From Cenococcum geophilum 1.58 (taxonomy: Eukaryota > Ascomycota > Dothideomycetes > Gloniales > Gloniaceae), in NCBI GenBank assembly GCA_001692895.1, contig KV748181.1, positions 1,741,640 through 1,805,639 on the forward strand: a stretch of 64,000 nucleotides of DNA. The letters are read 5' to 3'. Positions 25,625-37,561 of this stretch are shown here, in pieces; positions within the stretch are counted from its first letter, which is position 1; each line of letters begins with the position of its first letter. Under the pieces are notes generated by a model, which saw only the letters and a list, made by a program, of their open reading frames with translations, made no database searches and was not told where the DNA came from. The translations under genes were made by a program, and so were the position numbers.

Positions 25625-28060
25625 TACTTTATTACTTTTAGCTTATCTATTAATTATTAGTAAAGGGGACTATAGCCTAGCAAGTTATTAGCTTTTAATT
25701 AAATTTTATAATTATATATCTGGTAAGGGGGTAACTTATTAAAAGCCGCTTTTAAAAATACATCCTTATAATCTGTATAGATAGTAAAAAAAAGGTATTT
25801 AATTAGTTTCTTATTAGTTTCCTTAGCTAGCTTTTCCTCCCTATTATTAATAATTTAGTTAATCTTATATAGGCTTATTATAAAGACCTTATTATTCTTC
25901 TAGTACATATTAAAGTAGAACGCTATAGTGCTAATTACGGCAATATTTACTATAGGGGGGTTATATAACCTTAGGGGCTTCTAGGGTATTAGTGTTATTA
26001 TTACTCCTTTTAGCTCCTATTGTATCTTTTAAAGGTTATCTCTTATATCCTATTAATACGTTCTTTTCTATACTAGTTAAATCTACGCAATTTAAACGTT
26101 GTCTATGTTACTATTTACCCCGCTTCTGTATATAGAGTCCTCTTTAAACGTAGCGCTTTAGGAGAGTATCTTTATTAGTACAGAGTTCTTTCTAGCTTCG
26201 CAGCGGGCATTTTTTTAGGCAAGGGCTAGGTTACGGGCCTGGATATCCTATTAGTAGGTAGGGTTAGCCTTTACAGCTAGTGTCTTATAATTAGTTTAAA
26301 TTTCCCTAATAAAGGAGGGTAGTTTTAGTCTATCCTCTAGTTAGATAAATTATCTTTATTATATGTTTAGCTAAATATTAAAATAGGATATCTATTTCCG
26401 GCTAAGGATTATATTATAGGAACCTAAGTCTAGAATATAGAAAGGGATACCGTATTAGCGTTATCTATTAAGAGCAATATATAATTTTAAGATATAGGTA
26501 ACCGGCTAACCAGCTTAGCCGTTATAGCCTTTTACCTAAATAGGCTTCTCTAATTAGGTGGCTTTTATATTTAGAAATTTGGCAACATTATTTATATAGG
26601 CAATATTTATAAAGGCAAAGCTATTTGCTCTAGTATTAATAAAGGCGGTTATCTTTACTCTATATCTATTTTAAGATACTATATATAGAATAGTAAAATA
26701 CTTTCTACCTATTAACTAACTAAGATTAATTTCTTTAAGATTAATAGGATTCCCTAAGGGGGAGTCTTTCCCTAGGGTTCTTTTTTTCCTAACTTATTAG
26801 ATATTTTTCCTTCCTCTAACTCTTTAATATTGCCTATATCCCTTAGCTCTAGGCAAGATAAGGTAAAGTAACCCTCCTTATTATAGTTATAGCGCGTAGC
26901 TAAGGTAGGGTTAATTAGGGTATTATAATGCGTACTAGTTAGGGGTGTAGTACGTAGCTAGTTAGGCGAGGCTCGCTAGTGCGTAAATATAACCGCTTTT
27001 AATATAAGAGCAATTATGGCTTATCTTCCTACTCTGGCTCCTATAGGTGTAACTAATAAGTTTTAATTATTTTAGGGTCGTTTCTGCCAATTAGGGCAAG
27101 TGTTAATTTGCTTTAGTTTTAAGTTTAATAATAGGTAATAATTTATAAGTCTATTATACGTTAGAAGGTTATCTAAGGTTATAGTAATCTTCTCTTATAG
27201 CTGGATTATTAGCTTATTATATAGGTCTAATTAGTAGTTTTTAAGGGGGACCTAGCCTTCTCCTGTAAGGTATAGGAATTAAGTCTAAAATTTAGTAAAG
27301 GCTTAGTTTAGTTTTATTATTAGGCGATTATAGTTATACTAGGCGTCCTATACTTTGTTTGGGTTAATATAAATAGCCGCTAGGTGCTGTATTATCTCGT
27401 TAATAGATATAAATTAGATAGGGGAATTGTCCTTAAACTTGGCTTAAAGGTGCTGTTAGGCGTCTCTAGTGGTTTAACCAAAGAGGTAAAGTATTTTAGC
27501 TTCTTTAGAAAGGAAATAGTTATAGTTAACGCGAAGCTTTCCTTATACTTAAATTCTCTAATTCTTAAAGGTAGGGTCTATTCTGTTAAATAGTGGTTAG
27601 GGGTTAAAGAGCTTAACAGACTTTAATTACTTTATTATTATATCTATACTCCCTAGTATATTATATTTAGTAAAGTAAATAGGTTAGCTAGGGCTTTAAA
27701 AAGGGAAAGCTAGGCTATTTTATAGGGCTGTAAAGCTTTTTAGGATCTCTTATAGGGTCTTTTATATATTTCTTACCTTAAGATAATTGGCTTTCTAGCT
27801 AGCTATAAGGGCGCGAATCTACTCGCGTACGTCTACGACGTTATTATTATCTTTAATTTCTAATCCTAATTAGATCTTAGGTTTCTCTTAGGTAAAGGCA
27901 GCTCTCTTAAATAAGCTAGCTTTAGGTACTATTGTTAGCTTTCTAGGGTTCGTTAGTATTATACGCTTTGGTTTTAATTCTAGGGGTATAGGTCTAGTCC
28001 TATCTAGCTTATAAAGTGGGATATTATTAAGGCCTTCCTAAGCAGTATAGGGTGAGCTTA
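25625..28060 (-). pseudogene. C2 gag and 5' pol remnant with zinc knuckle
   Basis: Near 26830-26900 on the minus strand the translation RYNYNKEGYFTLSC is a decayed CCHC zinc knuckle (C-x2-C-x4-H-x4-C): the first Cys reads Arg, the second Cys and the His read Tyr, and the last Cys is kept. This places gag upstream, to the right, of pol in a minus-strand element. The right end (28040-28066) carries the leader next to the 5' LTR. The sequence shared with element C1, GAGCTTAGTATAATATTACG, is here. Confidence 0.65.
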
Positions 28061-28066
28061 GTATAA

Positions 28067-28640
28067 TATTACGGCTTATATAAATGCCTCTAAACCAAAG
28101 CTTATAGAATGCTGTATTACGAAAATACTATTATAGGACACCCCTATAACACCTTGCACACATCTACCTATTTTTACTAACTTAGTAATTAGAGACTAAC
28201 CATAAAATGGCAGTCTAATAGCAATCTAACGGCAATCTACGGCATTTTGCTATATTCTGCCAAGTTCCACTAAATTCTACTAAGTTCTGCTAGGACCATA
28301 ACCTAAACCCTATTCTACCCTATATATATATTAACTAAGCAACTAAGTTAATGATATATACCCTTTCTTCCTATTTCCTACCTTCTCTCCTTACATAACG
28401 TCTTAACTTTTTACACAGTTTATATATATAGCTTAATAATATCTACCTTGCTATATATTATCGCCGCTTATACTTACTCCGTAACAAATACTAAGCTAAA
28501 AAAAAGGAAAAGGGGGTCGCTAGGACCGATGTAAATAAATATATAGGGTAAGTTGCTAAGGCGCTAGCTCTGGGCGAGCTAATCGCAGATTAGCAAAATA
28601 TAGTAGAATTTAGTAGGTAATATACAATAGCGCCGTTACA
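28067..28640 (-). repeat. 5' LTR of C2, interrupted
   Basis: Starts TATTACGG (RIPed TGTTACGG) and ends GCGCCGTTACA. Interrupted at 28129-28486 by a solo LTR. Subtracting the insert and one AATAC copy gives 211 bp, identical in length to the left LTR. Confidence 0.9.
28129..28486. mobile_element. Solo LTR of an unrelated family inserted in C2 5' LTR
   Basis: 358 bp beginning TATTATAGG (from TGTTATAGG) and ending CCGTAACA. It is flanked by the 5-bp duplication AATAC at 28124-28128 and 28487-28491. It shows no similarity to families A, B or C and is itself RIPed. Confidence 0.85.
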
Positions 28641-28645
28641 CCTAG

Positions 28646-29750
28646 TCTTTTTTATAGTTAATTACTTAGTACTAGATATCTTTAATAGTCCTAGGGTTTA
28701 TTATAATCTTAGAGCTATTATTGCGCCTAGTAGGCGCTAGCGTGTAGCTATATAGTATATAGCGACTATTTTTAACAGGCCTACTGGCTAGGCTGTACTT
28801 ATAGGTAGTATTCTTTAAGTACTTACTTAATCCCTTTCTAGAGGGTATAGAGGGGATCTCTAAATATAGCCTAGTTAAGCCCTTAGATACTTTAGAGGAA
28901 GTCTTATAAGTTTAGCTTCCTAAGGGCGAAGCGCTAGCGTTTCGCTAGCGGATAGCCTATATTATTAATTTAAATACAAATAGGTATATAGTCTTTTATA
29001 AGGGCCTATTACTTAATTATACTACAAAAATTAACTTTCCTATATAGGTCTAGAGATATAAATATAAGGTCGATTATACTTTCCTATTGCCCTCTTTTCC
29101 ATATAGGTTCTCCTTTTAGTATAGTGAGTATAAGACCTCTAGTATTAGTTTTGGCTAAAAGGCGTTCTGCCTGCTCTTTATTAGCTATATATTTTCCACC
29201 CTATATTAGGTAGTAAGCATTAAAATCGCCTAAAAGTATAATTTCTCCCTTAGCCTTTTTAATAGCCGTTTTAACCTTAGGCTATATTCTAATCTAGGGG
29301 CTATCTCCGTATAGGTTATAGATATTAATAATTATAATCTTTAGTCCTTTTAGGCGTAACTAGAGAGCTATAATAAAGAGGCCGTACTATCTGCGTTTCT
29401 AATATACAGTATTAATATTTTGGCTAATTATAAAGCAGACCTTTATTATAGGGAGAGCGTTATATATAAGTATAAATCTCCTAGGGTAGTATATTAATTT
29501 AGTATACCTATTATATACCAGCTCTTAAACTATAAGGACTTAGTAGTCCACTAGTATAACACTATTAAAGAAGAGGTAATACTATAACGGAACCTTATAG
29601 TAAGTACTACGGTGGGCTTATTAATAGGCTAGGTATATAGGTGATATAAATTAAAGTTAACAACGTAATAATAATTGGTAGAGTAGTTGCCTAATAAATT
29701 AACTCTAATTATATTCTAAGAATTACTATAAGGAAGGAACTATCTAGGTA
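28646..29750 (-). pseudogene. LINE endonuclease remnant (5' half of split LINE)
   Basis: On the minus strand near 29205-29245 the sequence translates GEIILLGDFNAYY, the apurinic-type endonuclease motif GDFNAHH of LINEs. It joins, across the C2 insertion and its CCTAG duplication, to the reverse transcriptase half at 12331-14957, giving endonuclease then reverse transcriptase in the expected order. ORF1 and the 5' end were not recognised; the right limit is approximate. Confidence 0.75.
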
Positions 29751-30690
29751 GGGACTAAGGGTCCTTAAATACACAACCGTATTCCTATAAAATCCTTCTT
29801 ATATATAATATACGTGTTATACATATTATACGTACATTCCCTTTATACACTGCGTATACTGCGTATAACGTTATATAACCTTAGTTACTATTCCTCGTTA
29901 TATAGCTCTATCGGCTCTATTTTAGACCATGCCTAAATTAACTAACTAGCTTCTTTTAACTCTTCTCTAAGTAGTTATAATATTATACTTAAAGCGTCTA
30001 TAATACTATCTCCCTTCTCTTTATCTTTATCCTTAAAGATTCTAAATATCTCTAAGTTATTTACTAGAGGTATAATATCCGTCTAATTAATTTGGTTAAT
30101 ATTATTACTTATTATACCTAAGGCTCTTTCTTCTTCGCAAGCGCAACGTCGTGCTTATACTATTGCTGCGATATTATCTTTTAGTAAGATTATACTATCT
30201 CCGTATTCCCGCTATGCGAAAAAGGGGTTAGTTTATATTACGTTGGTAAACCTATCTTCTTAATAACCGTTCTTTTACTTAGAGTGCACTAAAGTAAATA
30301 TTTATTTGTTCTATAACGTTCGCTCTATCTCTAATACTAAATATGCGCGACCTATTACCCTAAATAGTCGTCTGGTTCTAATTAATTTATCTTAGGGTCT
30401 TATATTTAATCTACTACTACGCGGCTAGATAGTAAACTGTCTTAGGCTCTTACTAAGCTAAAATGTTATAATATAAAGTAGAAGGCCCTTAAAGCCTATA
30501 TCGCGGCGTCCGCTTAGTTACTCTGTCTTAAAAAGGTTTATAAAAAGGTCTGTTTTAAAAAGTAGAAGCTTATAGAATAAGGTCTATAGGAACTTAGAAT
30601 AAAAGAATAGATTTTCTTCTAACCAAGAAGGAAACAAATCTAAGTAGTTTGGCAACTACTCTTCTTAGGTCCCCCTTAGGTAACTTATTC
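29751..30690. other. RIPed sequence between LINE and Gypsy G2, nothing assigned
   Basis: AT-rich, with TATACG-type runs near 29800-29880. It should include the 3' untranslated region and perhaps the 3' LTR of the Gypsy element to its right, but I found no matching LTR in the window. Confidence 0.4.
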
Positions 30691-30699
30691 TTTAGTAAT

Positions 30700-31325
30700 C
30701 CTTTTTTATTAATACTACCTAACCTAATTTCTTTTAATACTCCTATACCTTTCCTATAGCGTTTTTTAAATTCTCTAGTAGTTCCTAGGTAGTCCTATTA
30801 TAGCCTATTTACTTAACCTTATACTATATTTTATCGTTAATATCCTTATAACTAACGATCTTTAAAACTTACTATTTATCCTCTTCTTACCCTCTATATA
30901 TATCTGCCTTATAAACTAGTAGCTTAACGTTCCTATATACTGGCTTTAGCATCGCGATATACTATATAGGGTAGATTTTTATCTTAGCTAATAGGTCTAA
31001 CTTAAACGTAATTAGTAAAATCCTCTATATAATTTTAAAAGGTCCTAGTCTAACATAGTCCAATTTCTTACTTAGTTATTAACTCTTAAAATTTTTGTAT
31101 AGTAGCCACACTTTATCTCCCTCCTTAAGATCTAGTCCCTTAGATCTCTTAGTATTATAGTACTTCTTTATTCTTTCTTATACTGTTTTTACTAATTCTA
31201 TAAGGTCTATATAAAGATTTATTAGTGTCTTTATTTTTTCTTTAGCTGTACTACTTATTTTCTTCGCTTATTATAGTAATAATAATATTCTTAGCTTATA
31301 CCTATAATTTGCCTTAAATAGTAAT
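30700..31325 (-). pseudogene. Gypsy chromovirus G2: integrase C-terminus and chromodomain
   Basis: Minus-strand translation contains YYNTKRSKGLDLKEGDKVWL, then KKLDYVRLGPFKII (GPF-type integrase C-terminus), and later YKVKxIGYNRTTWELLENLKN, a chromodomain-like end (x is a RIP stop). This is the 3' part of a Ty3/Gypsy chromovirus. Its upstream part continues at 43470-45066 after removal of the Copia insertion: the interrupted codon region rejoins across the ATACC duplication. Confidence 0.85.
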
Positions 31326-31330
31326 ATACC

Positions 31331-31601
31331 TATTTATACCAACTTAATAGTATAGGCGAGTCGTATCCAGGGGCACGAAATACGTATAGTATTGTATGCT
31401 TATTTGGATAGTGGTAACTGTCGATTCTATTAAGGTAGACTACGTGGTCTATATACTAACGCACCTCCCCCTAATTAGTTAGTGCTTTAGGAGTGCACCA
31501 GACGCGTAAGCGGGTGGTTAGTGCACCGAACGCGTAAACGCGTACCCGGCGTACCGAACGCGTAAGCACGCGGTTAGTATAAAAGGTGCTATAATTATAC
31601 A
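31331..31601 (-). repeat. 3' LTR of Copia element
   Basis: 271 bp, same length as the split right LTR. Contains four ACGCGT boxes between 31502 and 31563 and the shared block TCGTATCCAGGGGCACGAAA. Confidence 0.9.
31502..31563. promoter_or_regulatory. Cluster of four ACGCGT boxes in Copia LTR U3
   Basis: ACGCGT at 31502, 31530, 31538 and 31558. The right LTR has four as well (43365, 43393, 43401, 43421). In the minus-strand element this end is U3, where the promoter lies. ACGCGT is the known MluI cell-cycle box bound by MBF in yeasts; function here is inferred. Confidence 0.5.
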
Positions 31602-31699
31602 CTGGCGGTACTTGGAAAATGAAACCACTTATATATAGCCTCCGTAATTGCCTTAATAGAACTATAAAACACATAAGAAAATATATAGGAGACCCCCCC

Positions 31700-34600
31700 T
31701 AAGGTGCCTTCTGGGTTGCCTTCCAAATGGTGCTCCAATCTAGCCGTAAGTCCTACTTACAGTCCGTAAAATAAACCGTACGGCCTTTTAGCGGGCCGTA
31801 AATATACCGTACGGCCTTCCGACGGGCCGTAACTGAACCATAAATACTCCGTTAGTCTCGCTCTACCCATTTTATAACTTTTAGGTTAAGCTTATTCATG
31901 TTAATTAGGGTTTTAAGGGCTTAACACGGCTTTGCCTTAGTTATAGCGTCTGCTAGGTTGTTTCCGCCGCTAATCTATTTAACCTCCGCAATTTCACGTT
32001 GTTCGTAGGCCTGACGTAAGCACATTAGGTCGATTATAAGTCTCTTCTCTTATATCGTACCTAGTTTAACTAGGCAGTTATAGAGGGACTTTAAATTAGT
32101 GTATAAAACTAGGGGTAACTGCTCCAGTTATAGAATCTTCTAAACCGTTAATTTAATTGCGGCTGCTATATTAAAGCTATAAGCTAGTATATATAGTTTA
32201 GAAGCTAGTACACTGCGGGTTACTCATTTGCATTTAATTAAGGACTAGTGCAGTATATTTACGTCTTAATTATAGTCCATAAGTATAATTACAAAGCCGA
32301 TTTATAATAATAGGTCTTTATTATTAGTAAAGAAGGCGTTTATAAATGCCAGTAAGCTAAGGGAACTTAGGTCTAGTGGTATAAAAGTAAGTCCCCTTAC
32401 TGCATTGTTAATTTGCCACTAAATGCGCTTATTAAGCTGCTTAATATTTTCTTCTTACGGATCTACTGCCTGGGCCGCAAAGGATAAATTATAGGCAGAT
32501 TTAGGTTAACAGACTGTGGTAATATAGGCGCCTCTTGCACACTGTGCAACGTATTAGTCCTTTATATTTATAGTCTTACGGGCCTCTTTACGGGAGCTAG
32601 TGAGGTCCGTAGGCTTTACTGTAATAGGCTTTAGGTTTTAAGCTTGGCGTTCCTAAGTCAGCTTAATTAGGTTGCCCTTTTATGTAATTAGGCCTCCATT
32701 AAACTTAATCAGATTCTACTTAGTTAACTATTCTTGCGGCTTTACTAAGAACTTGGCCTTTTATAGTTTAGTTTCTTTAGTGTCTATAAAGGTCTGGTCT
32801 GCTAGGAATAGGGTATTATCTATTTAGAGTCTAATAATACTAAGGCCGTTTAATGGGCTATATAGGAGGTAGGGGTTATAGGTTGACTGTTCCATTTTAA
32901 GCTTACTAACGTAATGCTAGTGGTATGTCTTAAACTAATGGTTTCTAGCTTCTGGTACTCCGTAAAGGGGTTTTATAACCTATAAAATTGTTCCTAGTTG
33001 CAGATTAAGCTTAAGTAGTGGCCGTATAAAGATGTCCCTATTTAGGTAGGTATTAGACTGCACGTAGGCTTATAAGATATCCCATAGGTAAAGGGCTATA
33101 GGTTTACTTTACTGTAATCTAGGCGTAAGTGTAAGTATAATCTATTAACTAACCCGCTAAATTATAGGCGATTGCGTAAGGATAAGGTCCTTTCCCTAGT
33201 CATTATAAGCTTATATAATAAGCCTTAACTTTTTAAAGGCTTTATTAGTACTAGGGTACTTAATTTCGTTAATAAAGCGCGAGTTAAATATACGGACGCC
33301 TTGTAGAACGTCTCTCTCTATTATAACCGCAAAGACGCCCTTTTTAAGTAGTCCGTTAATCTTTTTGCGTTATAAGTCCGTAAAAGGGGTTTCTTATACT
33401 AGAACTAATATATCTATAGGCGGAGATTACTTTACAGATATACCTGTAGAGGTTAAGTAATTCTCCGTTACGGGGTTCTTATAGGGGCATCCTCGGCTAT
33501 ATTTTACAGTAGGTTTAGCGGGTTTAGTGGGTTTCTAGGGGACCTCTAGAGTAGGCAAAGGTGCTTCCAGTTTATCTAATTTAGTGGGTTCTTTTAGTTC
33601 GTCTGGCTCAGTAGATACTTCTAGTTTATCTAGCTTAGTAGGTGCTTCTATTTCGTCTGGCTTGACGTTATAGGTATATTTAGGCCGAAAATAGGGTTTT
33701 ACGGACGTGCTTCTAAAGTTAGTTGGTCCGCTAGGAAGTTATACACAACAGGTCTTGTTTTCTACGGCTAGTAAATAGTAAGGTCTAGTCTAATTACCGC
33801 TTTTATGCTATATAAGGACTTTAGAATTAAGCGGGAGGTTATATACTAAGGCTATATTAGGTCCGTTGCGGTAATATAAGGCGTTATTAACAGTTTGTTT
33901 AGCCCATAATTTAACTATTTCGGCTATTACCTTCCGTATTGCAGCTGCTCAGTCCATAACGGACAGGGCAGGAGGGTCCAGTTTGCCTATCCTTAGGTAG
34001 GCTCCATAAACCAAGAGGGTAGGTACCAGTCCGTTAGGTTTAGCGGTATTATTAACAGCTTTTACGGCTATCTATAAAGCTAGTTCCTTTTAAATATTTT
34101 TACACTCGTCCGTAATAATCTAGTAAGCTCTCCGTAGAGCTAGGTAAGCTTACTTAATAAGTCTAACGGACTAGTACGCCTTAACTAGAATGGCTTTTGT
34201 TAAAATAGCCATGGCCGTAGCATACTGCTGGAATTCCTTGCTAATAAAGTTCCTACTAGCGTTATGGGTAATATACTCGGGGGGTCCAAGATATATATTA
34301 ATCCAGTAGGTCCGTAAAATGTCCTAAGTATATTTTACGGATATATTTTATAACTAACGGGCGGCTTAATAGCGGGTTGCCTTGTTAATTATATATAATA
34401 CTAGACTGCCGTTAATGTATATAATGTCTACGTATACTAAGTAGTTAAAGTTAAGATCCTTATAAAGGGTAAACTTAAATCGGCCTAGGGAATGTCTGTA
34501 TTTCTAGCAAAAGGAGCAGTATTTAGTTAGGTGGTTAATTGCCTTCTTATTAACGTTATTATATCTAGAGCGTTTAAGGACTCTATATAGCTTTTCGGCT

Positions 34601-37200
34601 AATAGGTAGCCGAAGCGGCGGTATAGGTGGTGGATCTTAGTACTAGTAAGGTAGCATGGGTTATAGTTAAAGGATTCCTAAATATAGGTCCGTAAAGTCT
34701 CTCCCTATATAAGGAATGGGTGTCCAAATTGTTATATAATTGGTAGGGTAATATAGTTGCTTTTTAGGGCAGTTGTGGGGCCAATTAAGGTGTCCGTAAT
34801 ATTGTTATAGTAAACCTATAGCCTATCTATGTCCGCAAGGCAGAGTAAGAAAGAAGTGTCCGCTTTTACTATATGGAAGTTAACTAGGCTAATTAGGGTT
34901 TTAACTTTAACTGATCTAATTAATACGGTTGAGCTAATACTAAATTAAACGTTTACGGCCCCAGTTTACATAGTATTAATATCCATATTATTATTTGTGG
35001 TGGTCTTATATGTAAGGTATTATCCGTAACCTATAGTAGACTTCTTAGAGGCACCTGTATTAATTATAACGCCGTAGAATTCTTTAGGGGTGTAGCGTTT
35101 AGTGGTAATATATATAAATGGGTCCTATTCGCGGTCTGTAACGTCTGTAATAGGTCTAACGGGTATACTTACGGGCTATTTTTTAGGTGCAATTAAGTGT
35201 ATAAAGGAGCGGTCGGCTAATACGGTCGTAATATTAAAGGCTTAGCCGTCCGTAAAAGGTCTAAAAGTAGTTAGGAACGTCTCTAAGGTCTCCTATTCCT
35301 AAGTGTCTAAGTTAAAGTTAATTATAAGGGCTTTTATTAACTCGTTAAGAGACTCCTCTACTTCCTTTCCTTTATAGTCTAAGATAAACTAGTTAATCCA
35401 ATTGTTAAATCTCTTTTTAGACTTATTACGTTCTTCCTGGGTATGCCTTATAGACTAATATCCTTCCTTACCGCACACAAAGCACTTCTGGCTAGTTTGT
35501 CTGTGGGGGTATACTTTTATACGGGAGTCGCTATAGGGGTTATAGGTAGGACTTAGTCGGTATAGGTACTGCCGGCGGTAGCGGCGGTCCGTAAAGTAGG
35601 CGTCTAAGTCTATTTATGGGTTTTATAGGTTTGTAATAAAGGCTTAAGTACTGCCTAGCGGGTTTAAGACTTTGTACGTTATAATAGAGGACCATAAATC
35701 GTTAATAAGGCTAGTTAAGATGTCTGTAGGCTTATAACAGGCATATTTACAGGGCTCTACTTCCTAGTAAGCCGTAATGAGTTTATTATATAGAAAGTCG
35801 TCTGTCTAAAGCTTAATATTAAGGCTATACTATAGGTGCCGAAGGTCTTTAATAAGGATTTGCAGGCACTCTATAGTCGATTTTTCGGTATTCTTATTGA
35901 TTACGGTCCGTAACTTAGTTGTATTCCATTAGGTAAGGATATTACGCCTATATTCCGGTCCTTTAAAGTAGTTGCGTATAGCTTTGCATAGCTTATTAAA
36001 GGAAATACTAAGGGGGTTGCTCTTAAGGTTAGTGTAGTAGTAGTTAAGGGCTAGGCCGCGCAGTATAGTGGAATAGGCTTGGCTAAATTCCTATTTAGGA
36101 ATATCAGCCTTCCAATAGAGGTCCGTAAAGATTATAAGTTTAAAGTTAAAGTTATCGTTTTTACCGCTATATTTGGATTTGTTAGTATAGAGCTTAGCTA
36201 AGTTAGCTAGCTCCTTACCGTAGGTCTTTACTTAAGTAGGTTGCAGATTTATAACTTAGGTAAGTTATGGATCTATAGCTTAGGTAACAGGAGGGTTTTA
36301 GTCCATATTTTGGTTTTTAGGGGTATTTTAGTCTGTATTTTAGTTTACAGGGGTGTTATAGTCTATAACTTAAGTATCGGGTATACTTTAGCCAGTAAGG
36401 TTAATTTTAAAGCCACTTAGGTCTATAGGACAAATTTAGTTAAATAGGTTAGCTATAAGGCCAAAGATCCTATTAAGTTTAAAGGAGGTAAAAAAGTCAT
36501 TAGTTTTGATATAATCTAAGATCTACTCTTTAGTCTATTCCATTTGGTCCTCCTCCTATATTATATTATATAAGGACCGTATAATAGTAACTTATTTATC
36601 CCTTTTAACCTATACACCCTAGTAACGTAAAAGGGTTTATAGGTTACGGATGGCATTAGGGTTATAAGTCTTAAGAATAGCTTCCGTAAAGTCCGCGAAG
36701 TCTTCCTTATATTACTCCCACAGGTCGTTATTTATAAGCTTAAAGTATCCGTATTTAAGGATTTTATACTTAATGTAGTTATTAACATTAGTTATAGACG
36801 TAAGGTTAACTCCTTATCTCTATTTCTCTTAACCTTTATTAATCTGCTTACTTATATCTGCTATTTTGTATAGTATAGTACGTAGTGGGTAGTAGTAGCT
36901 TATAACGGGTGGGGGAGGTCTTATAACGGTCCGTAAAATCAATTAACGGGTCCATAATAGTTTAAGAGGTCTTATAATAGTCTGTAACAGCGATTAATAA
37001 GTCTATAATGGTTCGCATAAGGGTAGGGGGTTTCCGTAAAGGTCTATATTCGCGTCTATAAACTTCCGGTAAACCGTATTAAGACTTAAATAAGTATATA
37101 GAGTTGGTAATAGTCCGTAATCCCTAGCTTCCGACCTTTTAGCAAGTCGTACTAGGAGTCTAAACGGGTAGTTGCTGTCGTGTATCGCTCGGGGGAGGCG
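31700..37200 (-). pseudogene. Copia gag-pol polyprotein remnant
   Basis: Minus-strand translation near 35465-35510 gives KCFVCGKEGY followed by HTQEER, close to the CCHC/CxHC knuckle typical of fungal Copia elements. Near 34290-34320, FYGPTGLIYILDPP fits the integrase region. Near 32780-32850, LNGLSIIRLQIDNTLFLADQ fits the fungal Copia reverse transcriptase segment with a decayed LQxDDTL box. Frames are interrupted by TAA/TAG from CAA/CAG. No other gene was seen in the interval. The 9-mer GTCCGTAAA occurs at least eight times on the plus strand in this region. Confidence 0.8.
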
Positions 37201-37237
37201 TTAAGTAATTGCTGATCTATGCGCGCTTACTGATTAG

Positions 37238-37411
37238 TGTTTATACTAACTTAATAGTATAGGCGAGTCGTATCCAGGGGCACGAAATACGTATAGTATT
37301 ATATACTTATTTGGATAGTAGTGACTGTCGATTCTATTAAGGTAGACTACGTGGTCTATATACTAACGCACCTCCCCCTAATTAGTTAGTGCTTCAGGAG
37401 TGCACCAAACG
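37238..37411 (-). repeat. 5' LTR of Copia, left part
   Basis: First 174 bases of the right-hand LTR, from TGTTTATACTAAC to CACCAAACG, where the DNA transposon inserted. It resumes at 43368. Confidence 0.9.
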
Positions 37412-37441
37412 GTGCGTATAGGTCGGTCGGACCACGCTAAA
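37412..37441. repeat. Left terminal inverted repeat of the DNA transposon
   Basis: GTGCGTATAGGTCGGTCGG and onward to CCACGCTAAA. Pairs imperfectly with 43329-43358, the best-conserved block being CCACGCTAAA. Confidence 0.8.
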
Positions 37442-37561
37442 ATGTCGGCCCGATAGGCGAAACCTCCGCCTACCACACTAAATTTGACTTTCCCTGTCAA
37501 ACTTTGACCTTACCTTCCATCACTAATTTATTAAATCCATTTAAAACCGATTTAAAATACG

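Larger units (their letters stand above)
14963..28640 (-). mobile_element. Gypsy (Ty3) LTR retrotransposon C2, RIPed, with nested inserts
   Basis: LTRs are 14963-15173 (211 bp) and 28067-28640. The right LTR is interrupted by a 358-bp solo LTR plus a 5-bp duplication; removing these leaves exactly 211 bp. A polypurine tract lies just inside the left LTR when read on the minus strand. Minus-strand order is gag zinc knuckle (about 26.85 kb), reverse transcriptase (about 18.2 kb), then integrase C-terminal region (about 15.95 kb), the Gypsy gene order. A 7-kb LTR element (18602-25618) and a solo LTR (16787-17017) are nested inside. The coding frames are dead through RIP. Confidence 0.9.
14958..28645. 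other. CCTAG target duplication flanking Gypsy element C2
   Basis: CCTAG occurs at 14958-14962 directly before the left LTR and at 28641-28645 directly after the right LTR. It marks the insertion of C2 into the LINE. Confidence 0.85.

Noticed and set aside
31602-31625. Primer-binding site (TGGCGGTACTTGG) right of the left Copia LTR
   Set aside because: The TGG start is suggestive, but gag and pol read leftward on the minus strand, so the primer site should be next to the other LTR.
31471-31674. 67-codon minus-strand open frame
   Set aside because: Lies mostly inside the Copia LTR; non-coding by position and by repetition in the other LTR.
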